NCBI GenBank assembly: GCA_005804005.1
Contig: SYPI01000271.1
Location: 1 to 5,216, forward strand
Length of the DNA: 5,216 nucleotides
Direction of reading: 5' to 3'
Source: Planctomycetia bacterium
GTDB lineage: Bacteria; Planctomycetota; Phycisphaerae; Phycisphaerales; SM1A02
Position 1 is the first letter of the stretch. Each line of letters starts with the position of its first letter. A model generated the notes under the pieces. The model saw only the letters and a program-made list of their open reading frames with translations, was not told the origin of the DNA and did no database searches. Positions 1-5,216 of the stretch are shown here, piece after piece. The position numbers and the translations under genes are program-made.

Positions 1-283
1 CACCCCGAACCTCGGCGCCGCTTGGCGGATGGTGTGGGGCCGCGGGCTGGATGCCGCGCACGCCCAGACGCTGGCTCAGGAGTGGTCGGTGAAGCTGTTC
101 GTCGTCGGCCACGCACATGTGGAAGCGGGGGTGGAGGCCCGCGGCGAGCACCTGCTGGTGGTCAACAGCGATCACGATCGCGGCGCGGCAGTGCGTATTG
201 ACCTGTCGGAGCCGCCGCCGAGCGCGGGCGAACTGGTCAACGAGGCGATTCACTTGGGGGCCTTTCGGAGCCTTCATGGCTGA
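1..283 (+). CDS. Calcineurin-like metallophosphoesterase, C-terminal fragment (5' end off the window)
   Basis: The frame is open from base 2 to the TGA at 281-283, so about 93 C-terminal residues of a longer protein are visible. A hydrophobic strand ending in FVVGHAHVEAG (Gly-His-Ala-His coded at 107-118) matches the late metal-binding GH-x-H motif of calcineurin-like phosphoesterases. The WGRGL segment before it and the NSDHDRGAAVRIDL strand after it resemble the C-terminal part of PPP-type or diadenosine-tetraphosphatase-like bacterial phosphatases. The early metal ligands (D-x-H and GDxxD motifs) would lie outside the window, so substrate and completeness cannot be judged. The last codons overlap the tsaB start by 8 nt, which suggests co-transcription and translational coupling. 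The superfamily is fairly likely; the exact subfamily is inference. Confidence 0.62.
   Translation, partial: TPNLGAAWRMVWGRGLDAAHAQTLAQEWSVKLFVVGHAHVEAGVEARGEHLLVVNSDHDRGAAVRIDLSEPPPSAGELVNEAIHLGAFRSLHG
267..270 (+). promoter_or_regulatory. Ribosome binding site of tsaB
   Basis: A GGAG lies five bases upstream of the ATG at 276, inside the end of the phosphoesterase gene. It favours 276 over the next in-frame ATG at 318, which has no Shine-Dalgarno-like sequence ahead of it. Confidence 0.5.
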
Positions 284-1007
284 GTCGCGCCAGAGCCAAT
301 CGAGTGCCACGCTGCCAATGGTGGCCATCGAATACACACAGCGCCGTGGCTCAGTGGCGCTGGCGCGGTCGGCCGACGACATCACAGAAGTCGTCTGCGA
401 AACAAACTGGCACGACCGCGATGTGCTTATGGAGTCCATTGTGCGAGTCTGTGAACAGTCTGGGTACGGCAACCTTCGGGGGATTCGTTCGGTGGCGGTG
501 TCCGCCGGGCCAGGAGCCTTCACCGGAACGCGCATGTCGCTGGCGGCGGCGAAGGGCTTGGCGTTCGGGGCCGGGCTGCCGATCATGGCCGTTCCTAGTG
601 TCTTGGTCGCCGCGCGCTCCGCGCTCCGCGGGCACCCAGCCGCGAGGCGGATTCAAGTGGCCTGCTGCGCCAAGGGCGATTCGTTCTGGCTGGCGGAACT
701 GGTGAGCGAGGACGCATCGATCGAACTGGTATCGCAGGGCGCCTGCACTGCCAGCGACTACCGCCCCTGTCCGGGAGCGGTGCTCGTCGGGGATGAACAT
801 CTGCCCCCGGCGATGATCGCTGCCGCCGTCGGCGCGGGAATGTCTCGCGCCGCCCTGGGTCCAGACGCGTGCGCCTGCGCGCTCAGCGCAATCCACGACC
901 GCCCCGTCCAAGTGGTCGGCCCCGGCGAACTGGCGGCGATTTACCCCCGCGAACCTGAAGCGGTATCCCTGTGGCGGCAGCGGCAGGGGCTTCACGCCAG
1001 CAGTTGA
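276..1007 (+). CDS. tsaB: TsaB, tRNA N6-threonylcarbamoyladenosine (t6A) biosynthesis protein
   Basis: This 243-residue protein matches the usual TsaB length (about 220-240). TsaB is a catalytically inactive ASKHA-fold paralogue of TsaD. It forms the TsaB-TsaD-TsaE complex that transfers threonylcarbamoyl to A37 of ANN-decoding tRNAs in the cytoplasm. The diagnostic block is at residues 73-107: VSAGPGAFTGTRMSLAAAKG followed by LAFGAGLPIMAVPS, very close to the family signature. The N-terminal strand VAIEYTQRRGSVALA (about 16-30) corresponds to the family's AIDTS-xxx-SVAL. The C-terminal IYPREPEAVSLW (222-233) is the usual Y-x-R-xPEA ending. Two spots are unusual: the DTS-like triplet is EYT, and the DAR-like motif near residue 130 reads CAK. 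A start at 318 would remove a 14-residue Ser-rich extension; 276 is preferred for its GGAG. It probably shares an operon with the upstream phosphoesterase. Confidence 0.92.
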   Translation: MAESRQSQSSATLPMVAIEYTQRRGSVALARSADDITEVVCETNWHDRDVLMESIVRVCEQSGYGNLRGIRSVAVSAGPGAFTGTRMSLAAAKGLAFGAGLPIMAVPSVLVAARSALRGHPAARRIQVACCAKGDSFWLAELVSEDASIELVSQGACTASDYRPCPGAVLVGDEHLPPAMIAAAVGAGMSRAALGPDACACALSAIHDRPVQVVGPGELAAIYPREPEAVSLWRQRQGLHASS

Positions 1008-1086
1008 TGGCCGGTAAGAGGCCGCGCCGCCGCCAAGTACGGGGATTTTCAATACCCGGCTGAATTCACCCCGGCGGTGCGCCGAC

Positions 1087-2202
1087 ATGATGGCTGAGCC
1101 CATGTCTGCCGATCAACCATCCCGGTCGAATGCCTTCTCAAGTATCTCGCAACCAGCGCGCGTCGCATTGATTGGCGCCGGCACTGCCCGCATTGCCGAT
1201 GCGCTCCGGGAGGTGCTGTCGGCCCACACCGTTGTGGAATGTCTGGAGGGTTGCCGCGGATTGCTGAATCCGATGCCGGGTCGCGGCTGGGATCTCATCC
1301 TGCTGGATGTAGCCGAGGGTGGCGACCGTCTCGCCGTGGCGGCTGGTGCGGCGCGCCGCGCCAATCCGCGGGTGGCGCTGCTGCTCCTGGCGTCGGGTGA
1401 TTCGTTGGACACAATGCGCACAGCGTTGAAGCTGCGCTGCGACGATCTGCTGCAGATGCCGATGGATCGTGGTGAGTTGGCGCGGCGGCTGCAGGCGGCG
1501 CTGGCTCGTTCGTTGGCGGCGCGTTTGGCCGACGAAAAGTTGGCGCTGCTCGAAGGCATCTGCGAGCGACTGCTGGCTGACCGCGATGAACTGGCGCGAA
1601 AGGTGGGGGGGCTCTGCGGGGACCTCGCTTCGGCTCACGAGCGTTCCAGTGAACAGGCCACCATCGCCGGCCGAGTCGGCGAGTTGCGGGCGCTGCTCTC
1701 CCAGGAAACTGAGCGCGAATCAACCGTGCGCACCGCAATGCAGTACCTGCTGTCGGTGACCGGCCCGATGAACACGGCGGTGTTCCTGCCGACAGCCGAT
1801 GGTTCGTGGACACTGGCTGGGTACGCCCGCGAGGACACGCCGCGGAACCGCCTCACGGTGGAAATGGACGAATTTCGAGCGCGTTGGTGCGGCGAACTTG
1901 CCGGCGCGCCGGCAGTGGTGCGAGTGGAGGGAGTGGTGACCAATCCACAGTGGCAGCCACTGGCGGCGCTCTTGCCCGGTCGAGACATCATCGGATGGGC
2001 GTGCCCAAGTCCCGAACGCGCCGAAGCGATTCTCATCGGTTTCCGCTCCGCCCAGCGGCCGTTCGACGCAGCGGCAATCGAAGTGCTCGACGCCCTGCGC
2101 GAGGTGATCGGCTGCGCATTGCAGCGCTTGGATCGGATCCACCGCCGCGCGCGCCCGACCTGGCCCGCGGGCGCCTCAGACTGCAGCGATACCAGCGACT
2201 AG
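1087..2202 (+). CDS. Degenerate receiver-like / helical linker / GAF-like domain protein
   Basis: The product has 371 residues and no gene name I recognise. Residues about 24-140 read like a CheY-type receiver: a first strand VALIGAG, a strand DLILLD ending in Asp74 at the phospho-acceptor position, a strand VALLLLASGD, and DDLLQMPMDRGEL where receivers have a DY-x-x-KPFD-like turn. The acidic pair after strand 1 is replaced by Gly-Ala and the invariant Lys before Pro by Met124, so normal phosphorylation is doubtful. Residues about 129-212 are charged, Leu/Ala-rich and probably helical or coiled-coil. Residues about 213-352 resemble a GAF sensor domain: an N-terminal helix, AVFLPTADGSWTLAGYA, a central helix and a closing helix AIEVLDALREVIGCALQRL. 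No output domain is visible. ATGs at 1087, 1090 and 1102 are in frame and none has a strong Shine-Dalgarno sequence. It is likely a cytoplasmic signalling or scaffold protein; ligand and partner are unknown. Confidence 0.7.
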   Translation: MMAEPMSADQPSRSNAFSSISQPARVALIGAGTARIADALREVLSAHTVVECLEGCRGLLNPMPGRGWDLILLDVAEGGDRLAVAAGAARRANPRVALLLLASGDSLDTMRTALKLRCDDLLQMPMDRGELARRLQAALARSLAARLADEKLALLEGICERLLADRDELARKVGGLCGDLASAHERSSEQATIAGRVGELRALLSQETERESTVRTAMQYLLSVTGPMNTAVFLPTADGSWTLAGYAREDTPRNRLTVEMDEFRARWCGELAGAPAVVRVEGVVTNPQWQPLAALLPGRDIIGWACPSPERAEAILIGFRSAQRPFDAAAIEVLDALREVIGCALQRLDRIHRRARPTWPAGASDCSDTSD

Positions 2203-2888
2203 GCGCGGTCGCCCGCCAGCGTCGCCAGCAGCGTGACCCCGCCGACAACCCGGTCTCCCACTTGAACATGAGCGCGGGCGCGATCTGGCCGTGGCAGAAT
2301 CAGTTCTGTCGTCGAGCCGAACTTGATCATGCCGAAGCGTTGTCCCAGGGCGAACTGCGCCCCCGGCTCGGCGCGGCAGACGATGCGCCGGGCGATCGCT
2401 CCGGAGACTTGGCGGACTCCAATCACTAGCCCGTCGGCGCGGCGCAGTCGCAACAGATTCGACTCATTCACCTTAGCGCTCTCCTCGGTGCGGGCATCTA
2501 GGTAGCGGCCGGGAGTGTGTTGGACGTCCACCACCGTTCCAGCGCACGGCATCCGGTTCACATGGACATTGAGAACACTCAGGAAGATGCGAACTACCAG
2601 TGCCGGACCATCAACGGCGGCGTGGTGATCAATGGGCAGCACCGCGCTGATGCGACCGTCGGCCGGAGAGGTGAAATCGTTGGGTTGCGCACTCGCCGGT
2701 CGTCGGCCGAGCGGGTCGCGAAAGAACGCGACGAATGCCAGCCAAAGAAACGCCGTGACCCCGATCAGCCACCACCATTGCAGCCATAGGCCAAGGCCCC
2801 CCAAGAGCGCCGCAACCACCGTCGCGGTTAGCCACTCACGAAGTCCGTAGCGGGTCAGGAGCAGCGCATCACTCCGTGGCGCGACCAA
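2199..2888 (-). CDS. psd: Phosphatidylserine decarboxylase proenzyme (short, Psd-A-like type)
   Basis: Psd decarboxylates phosphatidylserine to phosphatidylethanolamine at the membrane using a self-generated pyruvoyl group. The 229-residue product fits the short Psd class. Residues about 20-55 form one or two membrane-associated hydrophobic segments (rich in Leu and Trp), followed by FFRDP (55-59). SPADGRIS (74-81) supplies the conserved Asp77, and FLSVLNVHVNRMP (102-114) the conserved His109. TPGRYLDA, EESAKVNESN and RQVSGAIARRIV follow as expected. FGMIKFGSTTEL (185-196) contains the self-cleavage site between Gly191 and Ser192 (Ser codon at 2313-2315); Ser192 would become the pyruvoyl group. 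Asp77, His109 and Ser192 match the family's self-processing triad, so the enzyme looks intact. The start is TTG at 2888, overlapping the upstream gene by 20 nt. No better in-frame start precedes the conserved YGLREW, and translation is probably coupled. A phosphatidylserine synthase gene, a frequent partner, is not in the window. Confidence 0.94.
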   Translation of the reverse strand: MVAPRSDALLLTRYGLREWLTATVVAALLGGLGLWLQWWWLIGVTAFLWLAFVAFFRDPLGRRPASAQPNDFTSPADGRISAVLPIDHHAAVDGPALVVRIFLSVLNVHVNRMPCAGTVVDVQHTPGRYLDARTEESAKVNESNLLRLRRADGLVIGVRQVSGAIARRIVCRAEPGAQFALGQRFGMIKFGSTTELILPRPDRARAHVQVGDRVVGGVTLLATLAGDRA

Positions 2889-3984
2889 CGAAGAAGCCGA
2901 TGATCGCGAAGGTCAGGATGCCTCCGCCGATGCCGCCCGTCCACATCCATAGGTCACCCGAGATCATGTCCGAAAGTTGGGGGGTCGCGCCCAACGCGGT
3001 GGTGCTGGCCAGCGTTGCCGCCAAGCCAACCGCCGCCGCTGCACCCATGAGGGCCCCGGCACCCACCCCACTCCACCGCCCGTCGTAAGAGGCTGGGGCC
3101 GCAGTCAGCACCAGTCCCGGACTCGAAGTGATAGCCGACGCGCCGGGTCCGACAACTCCGAGTACCGACGATCCGCCAGACGAAATGTCGCCGCTGCCGA
3201 TGTCGGCCAGTGCGTCTCCGGCTGGGGCGGCGCTGCCGTCGTCGGCATTCATGACTTCATCGAGCAGTGCTGCGCCGATCGAGGTGTCGTCGGCGTTGCG
3301 AGTGAGGTCGAGTAGTCCGCTGCCTGAACTCACCGTCTCGAGGCTGGCCGTTTCGCCGGCGGGGGAACCAGTACCGCTGGCACCGAGCGAGTCATCAAGA
3401 GAACTATCGGCCAGATTGATAGCCGGCGCGGAAGGCTCGACCAACGAGAACGACGATGGCAACGACAGAGGCGCGTCAGCATCGCCAGCCGGATGCGCGC
3501 CAGTGATGGCGCTGCCACCGGCGGCGGACTCGGACATCCCGATGGCCCCGCCGGAGCTGCTGTTAGAAAGATCGATCGGCGGAACGCTCTCGCTGCCCAG
3601 CGGCGCGGTCGGCTCAAGTTCGGGGACTGCTGGCACGGCTGGCGCCGGGTCGGAGTCCTCCAGCGAGAGGGAGAATTCAGGGATGTCACCATCGGCAGCG
3701 TTCGGGCTAGCCGGAGCGAAATCGGATGAGGCCAGCCCGGCGAAAGAGCCAGAGTCCAATCCGGGGAGATCGCCACTGCTTGCTCCCGTGCCGCCCTTCA
3801 ACTCCAGATCGTCGAGATTGGAGCCATCGGTCGCTAGGCTGTCGATTGCTTCAACTCGGAAAAGCACCCGGTCGCCGTCGCGGAACTCGACCAACTGGCC
3901 CGAGGCCGCCATGGCCTTGACCTCGTCTGTGGTCCTGGCCAGTTTGGTTGCGGCTTCTTCGAGCGTGTAGAAGAGTCTTGCCAT
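2869..3984 (-). CDS. Membrane-anchored helix-turn-helix protein with long acidic Ser-rich linker
   Basis: The 371-residue product starts at ATG 3984; an upstream TTG at 4041 would add 19 residues but disagrees with the AGGGG Shine-Dalgarno sequence. Residues 1-55 form an excisionase/MerR-like winged helix-turn-helix: FYTLEEAATKLARTTDEVK, then a recognition-type segment and a wing with FRDGDRVLFRVEAIDSL. Residues about 56-300 are low-complexity, rich in Ser, Gly, Ala, Asp and Pro. Embedded at 220-245 is a more ordered SGSGLLDLTRNADDTSIGAA-type motif. Two hydrophobic segments at about 306-329 and 346-366 (Trp-rich start, IGGGILTFAIIGFFVG) look like a C-terminal membrane hairpin, leaving only RATE after it. 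No signal peptide is seen, so the N-terminal domain should face the cytoplasm. It precedes psd and overlaps it by 20 nt, so the two are probably co-transcribed. I recall similar proteins mainly in Planctomycetota, with no established function. The head could bind DNA or, as with some such domains, protein. Confidence 0.8.
   Translation of the reverse strand: MARLFYTLEEAATKLARTTDEVKAMAASGQLVEFRDGDRVLFRVEAIDSLATDGSNLDDLELKGGTGASSGDLPGLDSGSFAGLASSDFAPASPNAADGDIPEFSLSLEDSDPAPAVPAVPELEPTAPLGSESVPPIDLSNSSSGGAIGMSESAAGGSAITGAHPAGDADAPLSLPSSFSLVEPSAPAINLADSSLDDSLGASGTGSPAGETASLETVSSGSGLLDLTRNADDTSIGAALLDEVMNADDGSAAPAGDALADIGSGDISSGGSSVLGVVGPGASAITSSPGLVLTAAPASYDGRWSGVGAGALMGAAAAVGLAATLASTTALGATPQLSDMISGDLWMWTGGIGGGILTFAIIGFFVGRATE
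3250..3327 (-). other. Conserved-looking SGSGLLDL motif inside the disordered linker
   Basis: Residues 220-245 of the HTH-membrane protein change from Ser/Gly/Ala low complexity to an ordered amphipathic stretch: SGSGLLDLTR, then NADDTSIGAALLDEVM. The alternation of Leu/Ile with Asp/Glu would suit a short helix or docking peptide. I recall closely similar GSGLLDLTRE-ADDTSLGAELL segments in planctomycetal proteins, but could not search for them here. Confidence 0.45.
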
Positions 3985-3990
3985 GGGTTC

Positions 3991-4008
3991 GGTTCCCCTT
4001 TGGGAGCC
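3991..4008. repeat. Short inverted repeat overlapping the ribosome site of the HTH gene
   Basis: GGTTCCC at 3991-3997 and GGGAGCC at 4002-4008 face each other across the 4-base loop CTTT. Six of seven positions pair as Watson-Crick. The remaining position is a G-U wobble in a plus-strand transcript and an A-C mismatch in a minus-strand transcript. In the mRNA of the HTH gene the CUCCC arm would pair with the GGGG of the Shine-Dalgarno sequence. Confidence 0.4.
3995..4000 (-). promoter_or_regulatory. Ribosome binding site of the HTH-membrane protein gene
   Basis: On the minus strand AAGGGG lies about ten bases before the ATG at 3984. It supports that start over the TTG at 4041. The same bases form one side of a potential hairpin (3991-4008). 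Confidence 0.45.
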
Positions 4009-4012
4009 CTCT

Positions 4013-4041
4013 ACGCTACGGGTGTCCGACCTGATCCGCAA
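4013..4041 (-). promoter_or_regulatory. Weak candidate sigma-70-like promoter for the HTH-psd pair
   Basis: On the minus strand TTGCGG (4036-4041) and TAGCGT (4013-4018) are separated by exactly 17 bases, placing a start near 4006, just ahead of the gene's ribosome site. Each box matches only three of six consensus positions, and GC-rich bacteria often deviate, so this is only a candidate. I see no comparable promoter for the divergent lipoprotein gene in the rest of 3985-4128. Confidence 0.2.
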
Positions 4042-4128
4042 GGTCCAGCATGGAGAGTTTGGTACCTGTTTTCCAGGATGCCGGCGGGGGGTGCGCGGAT
4101 CGAGTCCACTGCGGCTACCGTTTCCCTA

Positions 4129-4683
4129 ATGAGGTTGGCGGTGACCATCCTGACCGTGCTTCTGGCTGCCTGCGCCCCCAAGCAGGATGTGGTTGGCAGC
4201 AATGAGCGCTTCGAGGGCGATGCCATCTCGCCGACGCGGGCGCTGAACCGGTCGGACCAGTCGGCGGTCATTCAGGTGATGCGCGAGGGCATCGGTAGTC
4301 ACGGCTACTGGCCGCTGGAGCAGGCCTCGGCGCTGTTGGGCTGGAGCGATGTCCCCGCGGCGGCGTATGAGTCGGCTCGTAGTACCGAGATGGCTGTTGA
4401 GTCGCAGCGGCTGGAGGGCGAAGTTTGGTTCTTCAGCATCCGCACTCTTGATGATGTGCCTGGCCTGCTGCGCGTTGAGCGGCGACCGGCGCCTGAGTAT
4501 GTGCTGGTTACTGCTTCGATCGGCCGGTCGGATCAGCGAAGGCGGGATGCCGATGATCTGGTTGCGGCGTTTTACGATTCGCTGCGAGCCTTCGGCGCCA
4601 AGCGTCGGCCCCAGAATCGTAGTGAGCCAGATTCGGTGGCCGGGGCGGCTACTTCCCCGGCGCCCACCCCAGCGGCGCGCTGA
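4129..4683 (+). CDS. Predicted lipoprotein of unknown function
   Basis: From ATG 4129 the product has 184 residues and begins [20 protein letters not shown]. This is a short lipoprotein signal: Arg2, a hydrophobic core, and a lipobox LAAC with Cys15 as the predicted lipidated residue. Ala at the next position is not the inner-membrane-retention Asp of the E. coli rule, so outer-membrane placement is possible if that rule applies. The mature part has no motif I recognise. Residues about 43-160 look like a small alpha/beta domain, with a helix [23 protein letters not shown], strands VWFFSIRTL and [10 protein letters not shown], and a helix [15 protein letters not shown]. The tail (161-184) is Pro/Ala/Ser-rich and probably disordered. 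The frame stays open upstream to 4000, and ATG 4078 would give a longer n-region; neither start has a convincing ribosome site. The gene is divergent from the HTH gene, and its end overlaps gatA by 35 nt. Confidence 0.68.
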   Translation: MRLAVTILTVLLAACAPKQDVVGSNERFEGDAISPTRALNRSDQSAVIQVMREGIGSHGYWPLEQASALLGWSDVPAAAYESARSTEMAVESQRLEGEVWFFSIRTLDDVPGLLRVERRPAPEYVLVTASIGRSDQRRRDADDLVAAFYDSLRAFGAKRRPQNRSEPDSVAGAATSPAPTPAAR

Positions 4684-5216
4684 CTAGTTTTTCGAGGCGC
4701 GCCGCCACAGATAGCAGGCTCTTCTCGGCGAATGCTGGCGCTTGCAGTTGGAGGCCGATGGGGAGCTGCCGGTTGCCTTCGCGGTGGAAACCGGAGGGGA
4801 CAGATATGCCGCAGATGCCAGCGATGTTGCAATTCACGGTGTAGACATCGCACAGGTACATGGCCAGCGGGTCGGCCTTGCCGCCGAGAGGGAAGGCCAC
4901 GGTTGGCGAGGTTGGACCGAGTATGGCGTCGCAGTGGGCGAAGGCGGCATCAAACTCGTTCTTGATCAGGCGGCGCACGGCTAGTGCCCGGTGGTAGTAG
5001 GCGTCGTAGTAGCCGCTCGAAAGCACATGCGTCCCGAGCATGATGCGCCGCTGCACCTCGGGGCCGAAGCCTTCACTGCGGCTCTTTGAGTAGAGGGCGA
5101 AGAGGTCATCGCCGGGGCCGAGTTTGGCGCGGTGGCCATAGCGCACACCATCGAAGCGGGACAGGTTGGCGCAGGCTTCGGCCGGGGCGATCACGTAGTA
5201 GGTGGAGATGCCGTGG
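4649..5216 (-). CDS. gatA: GatA, Asp/Glu-tRNA amidotransferase subunit A, C-terminal part (5' end off the window)
   Basis: GatA is the amidase subunit of GatCAB. It releases ammonia from glutamine to convert Glu-tRNA(Gln) and/or Asp-tRNA(Asn) to the correctly amidated tRNA in the cytoplasm. About 188 C-terminal residues are visible, of roughly 490 in the family. They read [20 protein letters not shown] then FDGVRYGHR at the right edge, followed by [63 protein letters not shown] and [12 protein letters not shown]. All are close to the standard GatA C-terminal pattern. The GTG at 5194 is an internal Val codon, because family homology continues upstream. The amidase Ser-Ser-Lys triad lies in the missing N-terminal half. 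The stop is TAG at 4649-4651, and the last 12 codons run antisense to the end of the lipoprotein gene. gatC and gatB are not visible. Confidence 0.95.
   Translation of the reverse strand, partial: HGISTYYVIAPAEACANLSRFDGVRYGHRAKLGPGDDLFALYSKSRSEGFGPEVQRRIMLGTHVLSSGYYDAYYHRALAVRRLIKNEFDAAFAHCDAILGPTSPTVAFPLGGKADPLAMYLCDVYTVNCNIAGICGISVPSGFHREGNRQLPIGLQLQAPAFAEKSLLSVAARLEKLVSAPLGWAPGK
4672..4705. repeat. Perfect 9-bp GC inverted repeat around the lipoprotein stop codon
   Basis: GCGGCGCGC (4672-4680) is exactly complementary in reverse to GCGCGCCGC (4697-4705), with a 16-base loop that contains the TGA stop (4681-4683) and a run of five T. Transcripts from either strand could fold a strong stem here. 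Neither side is followed by a U-tract, so it is not a standard intrinsic terminator. On the minus strand it lies wholly inside the gatA coding sequence. Confidence 0.4.

Noticed and set aside
1008..1086. Possible terminator between tsaB and the next gene (CGGG and CCCG around GATTTTCAATA)
   Set aside because: The stem is only about four base pairs and no T-tract follows it. It is too weak to call.
351..1103. A 250-codon open frame on the minus strand antisense to tsaB
   Set aside because: Its translation is Arg/Gly/His-rich with no recognisable motif, while the opposite strand encodes a clear TsaB.
2163..2206. Palindrome GCCCGCGGGC (2163-2172) and GCGCCT/AGGCGC arms (2171-2176, 2201-2206) near the convergent stops
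   Set aside because: The palindrome has no loop and the second pair is only six bases with a 24-base loop. Both are expected by chance in GC-rich coding sequence and have no T-tract.
2867..2869. ATG on the minus strand at the end of the HTH gene (ATGA-like TGATG junction) as a psd start
   Set aside because: It is in a different frame from psd and meets a stop after four codons. The psd frame is better served by TTG at 2888.
3128..3970. A 280-codon open frame on the plus strand antisense to the HTH-membrane gene
   Set aside because: Its Ser/Pro/Ala-rich translation mirrors the low-complexity linker on the other strand. GC-rich codon bias keeps stops out, there is no domain or ribosome site, and the minus-strand reading has a clear HTH and membrane segments.
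4000..4128. N-terminal extension of the lipoprotein frame from 4000
   Set aside because: It would place 43 non-signal-like residues ahead of a good lipoprotein signal peptide and has no convincing ribosome site.
1..5216. tRNA or rRNA genes, CRISPR repeats, transposases, att sites, tandem repeats
   Set aside because: Nothing of these kinds was recognised by eye on either strand. Nearly all sequence is accounted for by coding regions, with gaps of only 79 and 144 bp.

Overview
This 5.2 kb window is GC-rich, densely coding bacterial chromosome. It holds six protein genes, two of them cut by the window edges. I see no RNA genes, mobile elements, CRISPR arrays or signs of recent transfer. The most informative taxonomic clue is the minus-strand gene at 2869-3984. 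It has an N-terminal excisionase/MerR-like helix-turn-helix, a long Ser/Asp/Ala/Gly-rich linker containing an SGSGLLDL-type motif, and two C-terminal membrane helices. I associate that architecture with Planctomycetota, probably the Phycisphaerae side, but this assignment is from memory. The bacterial-type lipoprotein signal, GatA and TsaB fit any bacterium.

Layout, left to right. The plus strand opens with the C-terminal end of a calcineurin-like metallophosphoesterase (1-283). Its stop overlaps by 8 nt the start of tsaB (276-1007), a subunit of the machinery for the tRNA t6A modification. After a 79-bp gap comes a plus-strand gene (1087-2202) for a degenerate receiver-like domain, a helical linker and a GAF-like domain. 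It meets the minus-strand psd gene (2199-2888, phosphatidylserine decarboxylase) tail to tail, and the two stop codons share one CTAG palindrome. psd lies downstream of, and overlaps by 20 nt, the minus-strand gene for the membrane-anchored helix-turn-helix protein (2869-3984). A 144-bp divergent intergenic region (3985-4128) separates that gene from a plus-strand gene for a small predicted lipoprotein (4129-4683). The lipoprotein gene converges on, and overlaps by 35 nt, the 3' end of gatA (4649 to the right edge), the amidase subunit of the tRNA-dependent amidotransferase.

Functionally the window mixes translation-fidelity housekeeping (tsaB, gatA), membrane lipid synthesis (psd) and three poorly characterised proteins that look regulatory or envelope-associated. 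The only likely co-transcribed pairs are phosphoesterase-tsaB and HTH protein-psd. The second pair places a membrane-tethered putative DNA-binding protein directly ahead of a phospholipid-synthesis enzyme. I found no convincing new multi-gene system. The items most worth a second look are the HTH-membrane protein and its linker motif, the pseudo-receiver/GAF protein, a possible ribosome-site hairpin ahead of the HTH gene, and the overlapping gene ends.
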